A model generated the notes under the pieces. That model made no database searches. It saw only the letters and a list, made by a program, of their open reading frames with translations, and was not told where the DNA came from. This document shows, in pieces, positions 5,542 to 5,543 of a DNA stretch of 5,543 bases (within the stretch, counting starts at the first letter, position 1; each line of letters opens with the position of its first letter). Source of the DNA: Ignavibacteria bacterium (lineage in GTDB: Bacteria > Bacteroidota > Ignavibacteria > Ignavibacteriales > Ignavibacteriaceae); assembly GCA_029863735.1 (NCBI GenBank), contig JAOTUT010000127.1:1-5543 (forward strand). The letters run 5' to 3'. The position numbers and the translations under genes are program-made.

Positions 5542-5543
5542 AT

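Overview
The window is AT-rich and gene-dense. Most starts have little or no Shine-Dalgarno sequence, and one lipoprotein has a loose lipobox. Two upstream regions resemble the Bacteroidota-type promoter (TTG, about 19 nt, TAnnTTTG). Together with the flavour of the proteins this suggests the Bacteroidota/Chlorobiota/Ignavibacteriota group, perhaps an ignavibacterium. That placement is inference; there is no rRNA or other marker here.

Layout. Positions 1-244 (minus strand) hold the first 81 codons of a Mut7-C ubiquitin/RNase-type protein that runs off the left edge. A 66-nt divergent gap separates it from a complete 12-helix MFS exporter of the EntS-like group (311-1621, plus). A secreted lipoprotein of unknown function follows (1726-2643, plus). 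From 2693 to the right edge everything lies on the minus strand. Read in transcription order this is hemB (5541-4549), an intergenic patch with a palindromic dispersed repeat and a short AldoKeto-like relic ORF, a small protein (4291-4082) overlapping a nucleotidyltransferase (4140-3700), and an aldo/keto reductase (3664-2693). The lipoprotein and the aldo/keto reductase converge on a 49-nt gap.

The genes do not form one pathway. hemB is porphyrin housekeeping, the MFS protein is a probable drug or metabolite exporter, and the aldo/keto reductase is a generic NADPH oxidoreductase. The small protein plus nucleotidyltransferase is a two-gene, toxin-antitoxin-like module.

The most interesting observation concerns this module. 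About 30 bp at the 5' end of the aldo/keto reductase gene (3636-3666) recurs in direct orientation at 4379-4408, with one substitution and one 1-nt indel. The two copies flank the nucleotidyltransferase pair, with a period of about 743 bp. The outer copy has a good Shine-Dalgarno sequence and an ATG at the equivalent place, but is frameshifted after four codons. This fits a small cassette inserted at the start of an ancestral hemB-linked aldo/keto reductase gene, or the stub of a lost paralogue. No CRISPR array, tRNA, rRNA or transposase is visible.
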